Origin: Ectobius pallidus
Taxonomy: Eukaryota; Arthropoda; Insecta; Blattodea; Ectobiidae
Direction: 5' to 3'
Assembly (NCBI GenBank): GCA_964059195.1
Contig: CAXKWD010000009.1
Coordinates: forward strand, 87,641,432 to 87,705,431
DNA: 64,000 nucleotides
Below the pieces are notes generated by a model, which was not told where the DNA came from, searched no databases, and saw only the letters and a program-made list of their open reading frames with translations. Below are positions 58,950 through 64,000 of the stretch, in pieces; position 1 is the stretch's first letter; each line of letters starts with the position of its first letter. The translations under genes were made by a program, and so were the position numbers.

Positions 58950-59168
58950 TCTGTGGCGCTACATCCCTGAAGGGACAAGGCCTACCACCCAGTATTGGGG
59001 GATTGTGGTTAGTATGCAGACAACCACGTCCGTCAATGGTGGTTTTCGAGTCCGGAGCCGCTACTTCTCTATCAAGTAGCTCCTCAGCTTGTATCACGAG
59101 GCTAAGTGCACCCCGTTCCAGACCTCCCTACCTCAGAAAAATCCGAGGTACCGGAGATCGAACCCGTA
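58950..59168 (-). repeat. tRNA-derived SINE (family A), minus copy, head missing
   Basis: Matches 41887-42120 in the same orientation: GGCGCTACATCCCTGAAGG, GGTGGTTTTC, GCCGCTACTTCTCTATCAAG, CCCTACCTCAGAAAAA, GATCGAACCCG. It breaks off inside the tRNA-like head. An inverted piece of the same SINE follows at 59180. Confidence 0.8.
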
Positions 59169-59179
59169 GATGGTAGCCT

Positions 59180-59245
59180 ATGGTAGATGACGCAGCGGTA
59201 GGCCTAGTCCCTTCAGGGATGTAGCGCCACGGAGTTTTTAGTTTA
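59180..59245 (+). repeat. SINE family A tail fragment, opposite orientation
   Basis: GGTAGATGACGCAGCGGTA...CTTCAGGGATGTAGCGCCAC GGAGTTT is the 3' end of the same SINE on the plus strand. With 58950-59168 it makes an inverted pair whose tails point outward on both sides. Confidence 0.8.
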
Positions 59246-59369
59246 CATTATTCCGTTGACACGTGGGGTGGTCATGAACATGCAGTTGCCAGGATGGTTC
59301 TCAGATCTGAATTGTTATTGCCTAATCAAATCATGGTGGCCGAGGAACTTATCTCTGGAAATTAAAATT

Positions 59370-59452
59370 AGCCTACCTTTAACCGGACCGAGAATCAAAC
59401 CCAGAACTTCACAAATAACAGTCAGTTTCTCTAACAAATAAACCACGAGCAC
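59370..59452 (-). repeat. Possible tRNA-derived SINE head
   Basis: The minus strand reads GTGCTCGTGGTTTATTTGTT AGAG (A-box-like), then GGGTTTGATTCTCGG (B-box-like). Truncated. Confidence 0.45.
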
Positions 59453-61413
59453 AGTTACTGAAACAACTGCTTTTATAATAATCCCTGAAAGGTTTATTCT
59501 TTCATTAAATTATATAAAGTTTAAATGTTATTTGTAGCCTGTTGGCTGTTGTAGTTTTCTTATATTCTGAACAGTTTTAATAAAGGAAATGTACCGTACT
59601 TTTTTAGTGACGAAAAGGAATATTACATTTTTTCAGAAAATCATAAAAAACGTAAAAGTAGAAGCATGTACCATTCATCACGGGGAATATAAACTCTGTG
59701 CACTTATGTTTAAAAGAGTAAATGAGGCTTTTAAAAATGTATCGAGTAAAAACTATACTATTTTTAATAGAGGAAGAAATATCCTTTTTTGCAATCAAAC
59801 TGAACATTTACTTTTTTTGGTTGAACATCATGAAGATTCATTAAAAATTCATACTTATGGTACATTAGCGATAGCGTCGGTAATACTAATTAGAATAAAA
59901 TAATACTAATAAAAATAATAATAATAATATTGATTAATCATAAAAATTATTGGTTGTGAAAATGATTAGTTATGAAAATTTCTCACTTACTCAGAAAAGA
60001 CAGGACGACTGGATACAAAACAGCAAACTCCACTTACCTAGGAAAGAAAGAAGAAAGTAAAAATTATGCTTTTTTAAATTCAAATTTACAGAACAAAATG
60101 AATCAAAGTGAAACATCTTACATTTACAATTGCAGCATAACCAAGACATTCCCGAACTGCTTGTGGTCAGGAGTTTCAATTGACAGAAATATCTTTAATA
60201 TAATGCATAAAAACAAACTAGGTATTTGCTTTAATTCGCATGCAATAGCCTATGCTATTTTTAACATTTTGTTTGACAAGTTATAAATTTGTAATAATTT
60301 TGTATGCTTCTTTTTAAAGTCATTTATTAGGAAGTGATGATAATTTTAGGCATAGTATTATACTATCTCTGGAACGAATCAGAACAATGCCTGAGACTGT
60401 TTCAGTATTACACTTATGTTCAAAAATTAGGGAAAAAAATATATTTCTGAGCAAAACCATGACCACTGATTTCATAGATTTTTTAAAATAATTTTTATGG
60501 TAGAGATTTAATAAGGTAGATTCATAATGTGTTTTATTGCAATAAACCAAATTCCGTTTTTATAAGATATGACGGGTAACCATTTTTTTAAAATATCTCC
60601 CATCCTATAATTTCCAATAGGAAAATGAAACTATAATTAAATATATTAATCTTATCTGTGTTTTTGCCCTAAAAGTCTTAATTGGGCAAATATATATGAA
60701 ATTTGTCGTAATTCTGAAATCAATAAATATTTCATGTTACTTATTTATTGCGGTATATTACATTATTTAATATGACACTGACCGCTCGTCATTTGGTCAA
60801 CGATGAACTGTTTACATACAAAATGTACACTTTCCTTCCTCTGTTTGAAAAAATTTAATTTATGCATTACATACTTTAATGTTGTTAACAACTCTACTGA
60901 AAGGTTTCGTCCTAGAGGGATGTAGGGTCGATGCCATTTTGTCCTCCACAGAAACTCGAATCACCGCGTTTTTGTTTCAAATCCTCATGATAGCTTCATC
61001 AAGAGGTCAACTTTTACCTCGTTTAACTTAATTATGACTATAGCACCAGAGTGTCAGCTGAATAAAAAAAGTAAATGCTTTTACTTGAACCATTTTCAGC
61101 TAATACTGAGGGATAACTAAAATAAAAGATAAGTAATGACTTGCAGTTTAGGGTTTACTTATTACTACTTTTTTTATTAAGTAAACACTTGTTTTTCCAG
61201 TGAATACTTAAAATGCGGATGAATAAAATTCAGCAAAATACTTTATTGATCAAGCGATAACATACACATTATCAAGGTAGCCATAGAGTTAACTTGAATA
61301 GATTGGTTTGGGGAAAAAAATTGGCAGCGTTTGACTTATTCAACAGAAAAGAGATACTGTAGCAGAAGGGACACAGATCTTCAGAATTATGGGTATTGCT
61401 TAAGTATTTATAA
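59453..61413. other. Intergenic sequence with two unassigned 104-codon frames
   Basis: Two plus-strand open frames, 59589-59903 and 59972-60286, each encode 104 residues. They are Lys/Asn-rich with a few Cys and His and no motif I recognise. No start context, splice structure or homologous repeat supports them, so they are recorded but not called as genes. Confidence 0.35.
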
Positions 61414-61467
61414 ATATCAGTCTGCTATAGGCTGCAGCAGATATCAGTCTGCTATAGGCTGCAGCAG
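61414..61467. repeat. Perfect 27-bp tandem duplication
   Basis: The unit ATATCAGTCTGCTATAGGCT GCAGCAG occurs twice without change. Confidence 0.95.
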
Positions 61468-61756
61468 ATGAGCATTCTTCCTCTCCACTTGAGCATTCTA
61501 TGAGTTGGGTGGAGTATTAACACGAAACAAGCTATTTAGTTTATAAAATGATGAAAATTGATATAGTTAACTTACTTAGCACAGTACTCACTTGTCTGTT
61601 TAGTAGCATTGAGTATGAGAAGACATCTACGTATAAACAGTTAAAATCAATGCTCTTCATTTATTAATTCAGTAAACACTTAGAATTTTCCAAGACATTA
61701 CTTAAAAGAAAACTTTTACTCAACTGAAAGTCACTAATTACTATCACTTATCACTG

Positions 61757-61855
61757 ATAAATTTCAACGTCAAGTATCACTTATAAGAAATTACTGATTA
61801 GTATTCAAATGACCCAGTAAAATTTCGATCGAGAATGGTGCACATAGCCAGTTAG
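61757..61855 (+). repeat. ~100-bp direct repeat flanking an element, copy 1
   Basis: GTCAAGTATCACTTATAAG, ACCCAGTAAAATTTCGATCG and AGAATGGTGCACATAGCC recur at 62524-62605. Copy 2 lacks about 18 bp (the GATTAGTATTCAAAT region). Confidence 0.8.
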
Positions 61856-62512
61856 TAGACCTGAAATTTTAAGGCAAAGGCATATTTTGTTCCTTATGAA
61901 AAAACATGAAAATGTTTAAATATGTGGACGTTTCATGATAAATCACTTATATTTAGAGAGTTTTATATTGCCCTAAAATACCTATTTGAACCCTTAAACC
62001 CTATTTTACTATTTTAGTGCCTAATATGCCTATTTTGTACTTTAAAGTAAAATTCAACTTCTGTAATTTTTACAATCTTATGATGGACATCCCTCAATGA
62101 AAAGCAGAACAGCAGAGGTGGGTTTTTCACAGAAACATGATTATTCCAAACAACTGTCGCTAAAGGAATGCTGACTGACGAGGGAGGGGGAGGATTAAGG
62201 GGGAAGGACTACCCTTGTCAAGTCACCAGTGAAAGAACATCTGTTTAAGTGAATATAGTTCGTGATGCCTAATTTTGCAGTTAATTCTGCTAAGAATAGG
62301 TATACCACGTTTCTTGCAGTAAAAAAAGACCATGTTACAGTTTAAGTGTATATTGTAATATTTTAAAGTCTATTTTCTGTCTATCTACACATTTTTAAAG
62401 CATAGGCCTATTTTAAGTGCCTATTTTCTCTTTTAAAAGTCTATTTATTTGTTTTAAAGGCCTATTTCAGGTGCCTAAAACTAATTTTTTAGAGCCTAAA
62501 ATCCCAGGTCTA
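61856..62512. mobile_element. TIR element with CCTATTTT subterminal repeats, 657 bp
   Basis: Ends TAGACCTGAAATTTTAAGGC and the inverse of TAGACCTGGGATTTTAGGC. Many GCCTATTTT/AGTGCCTA motifs cluster within 100-110 bp of both ends (61970-62045 and 62400-62490), as in hAT elements. No 8-bp duplication is seen. Instead the element lies between two copies of a ~100-bp host repeat. Confidence 0.65.
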
Positions 62513-62608
62513 CTTATTACTAATAAATTTCATCGTCAAGTATCACTTATAAGAAATTACAGACCCAGTAAAATTTCGATCGAGAATGGTACACATAGCC
62601 AATCAGTC
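62513..62608 (+). repeat. ~100-bp direct repeat flanking an element, copy 2
   Basis: Counterpart of 61757-61855, a few substitutions and one deletion. Confidence 0.8.
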
Positions 62609-63081
62609 ATCAAGAAAAACAACAACACATAATCAGGTAGATCACGATTGGCAATATTTCGATAGCCCAGGTTAGCATCATTCATGGCGCCACAATGTTA
62701 TAGGTACAACCGTACAACTGACTAAACAAAAGACATCCTTTTTTTTCTCACTGTCATGGCCTGAAAGAAGAAAAATCGTAAAAGGAAACAAAAGAAAGAT
62801 GGTCTCGTGACATTGTGGCAACTGTCGGCTGGAAACTCAATTTTCTACCGCAAACTTTTGACAGCATGTCATGAGCAGGCTTTTCCAGAGCAGCACATCT
62901 CTGTAAAGACCACCAACATGCCAACGTTGTAATCCCACAGAGCTTGTTCGTTACTGTCTGCACTCACGGAAATTATTTCTGAAATAATGCTACAATTTTA
63001 CTTTTCTTCCTGTACCACGGGGGCTATACTATGTATATTTTGTTCGATCCTGAAATTTGGCGTCGAATTCATCAGGATCGC

Positions 63082-63400
63082 AATTTTTTTCTTTCATATC
63101 TTTACGTTTCATGCCTTCCTAAGTACAAAACCACCGCCTGTAAAAAAAAAAAGTTATGCTCTTGATGAGTACTCTACAAGTCAATAACTAAGTTTAGTTT
63201 CTTGATAGTTCTCATATAAGGCGAGATTTGAATGTTTGAAAAAGTGCTCTTTCCGCTTTTTTGCAGTTATTATTGCGGGTTTGTCGTGCCAAAGCTAAAG
63301 AAGAAGAGTGCTAGCAGCGACAGTAAATTAAACCAAAAGCACTTCGAAATCTACCTCAGCCTGTAGGCTCGCCTAAAGGGATTTTTTATACTTCTTTTAG
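63082..63400 (+). repeat. Dispersed repeat family, copy 2 (compact copy)
   Basis: Same three blocks as 3230-4025 but closer together. In the last block the frame after GTG CCA AAG CTA stays open for about 26 codons (VPKLKKKSASS, LNQKHFEIYLSL), longer than in copy 1. The shared part could therefore descend from coding sequence. Unidentified. Confidence 0.7.
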
Positions 63401-63544
63401 CTACGAGATATCAGGAGTTCAGGATCTGCGTCTATATAGGGTAGGCCATGGAACTATTGATTGTCAATTAGTTTCTATTATTAGAGTATTTTAGGTGGTA
63501 AATTTCAACTGACATTAATTTAAATGGATATAAAAAAGGTAAAG

Positions 63545-63705
63545 TGTTCCCTATTCAGGCCATGGAGGCCCACAGGGTTCCAGGAGGTTGAGGCTCCCAG
63601 ATTTTGGACATTCGGCACATGAAGGTGTCAGCCTTACGCACCGACCGCTTTTATCCCCAGGATTGCTCCTGGTACTCATTTCTGTTAGAGGCTGAGTCGT
63701 CCCCA
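63545..63705 (-). repeat. SINE-like dispersed repeat (family B), copy 2
   Basis: Matches 8638-8800, with a short internal deletion (GTGGTAAGGTT missing). Same orientation. Confidence 0.65.
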
Positions 63706-63936
63706 AATGGATGATACAGGATGAAATGATCAGGATGATTCATAGTATGTAAATATCGAATTCGACATTTGCATTTACGACTGGGGAAACTTATTTAAAA
63801 AAATATTTTTTTAAAACTTAAAATTGTCAAATTGGCCAGCTACGTATTTTTTCCAGCTAGCACATAAATTTATAGATAAACAGACGAAATGACTAACGAT
63901 CGAATTAAAACAGGACTTCAGTTCGCTCAGTCAAAT

Positions 63937-63982
63937 ATTATTATTATTATTATTATCATCATCATCATCATCATCATCATTA
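63937..63982. repeat. (ATT)n-(ATC)n microsatellite
   Basis: Compound trinucleotide run near the window end. Confidence 0.95.
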
Positions 63983-64000
63983 TTTCTTATTTTATGCTAT

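Noticed and set aside
59589..60286. Two adjacent 104-codon open frames as a small host gene
   Set aside because: No recognised domain, no splice or start evidence, and similar-length frames occur by chance in AT-rich DNA.
62754..62963. 69-codon minus-strand frame with several Cys
   Set aside because: Cys spacing does not fit a zinc-finger pattern and no support exists in neighbouring sequence.

Overview
This is a eukaryotic, AT-rich (roughly two thirds A+T by eye) window packed with decayed transposable elements and simple repeats. I find no convincing host protein-coding gene, rRNA, functional tRNA or CRISPR array. Short tRNA-derived SINEs, hAT elements with 8-bp target duplications, Helitrons with a hairpin-CTAG end and CR1/Jockey-like retrotransposon tails point to an arthropod, most likely an insect. 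Two copies of a SINE-like repeat (8638 and 63545) resemble repeats I associate with cockroaches and termites, so Blattodea is my best but weak guess. The octamer TAGGCCTA is strikingly over-represented.

Layout. 1-5 kb: a long-arm foldback element, a dispersed repeat that recurs at 63 kb, and a Helitron-like remnant carrying a SINE with a clean 15-bp target duplication. 5-12 kb: a hAT MITE, two copies of a minisatellite-bearing repeat, a SINE-like repeat and a 1.67-kb terminal-inverted-repeat (TIR) element. 12-26 kb: palindromic MITE-like repeats (one copy inverted 10 kb away), a third minisatellite copy, a complete non-autonomous Helitron on the minus strand and a subterminal-repeat element. 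26-34 kb: five hAT-type insertions, including one hAT nested in another and a pair of oppositely oriented elements with an internal 60-bp tandem unit. 35-43 kb: an almost exact 305-bp tandem duplication, a hAT element retaining the C-terminus of its transposase, and a CR1-like reverse-transcriptase tail split exactly by a Helitron. 43-57 kb: retrotransposon tails, more hAT MITEs, and the most interesting object, a 3.8-kb TIR element (49483-53255). 57-64 kb: motif-rich element remnants, a head-to-head SINE pair and repeats shared with the start of the window.

The element at 49483-53255 has about 0.7-kb TIRs and a broken gene on the minus strand. Its pieces show, in order, an N-terminal segment, a DGG/VFDG/GEDVD/GCDTTS acidic series resembling FEN1/XPG-type (PIN-like) nucleases, and a Cys-rich CXC-like C-terminus. 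I see no DDE/D transposase signature in it, so a nuclease of this kind may be the mobility protein or a cargo of a little-described transposon group. The gene here is dead (several stops and frameshifts), but the family can be followed by searching for these motifs between TIRs.
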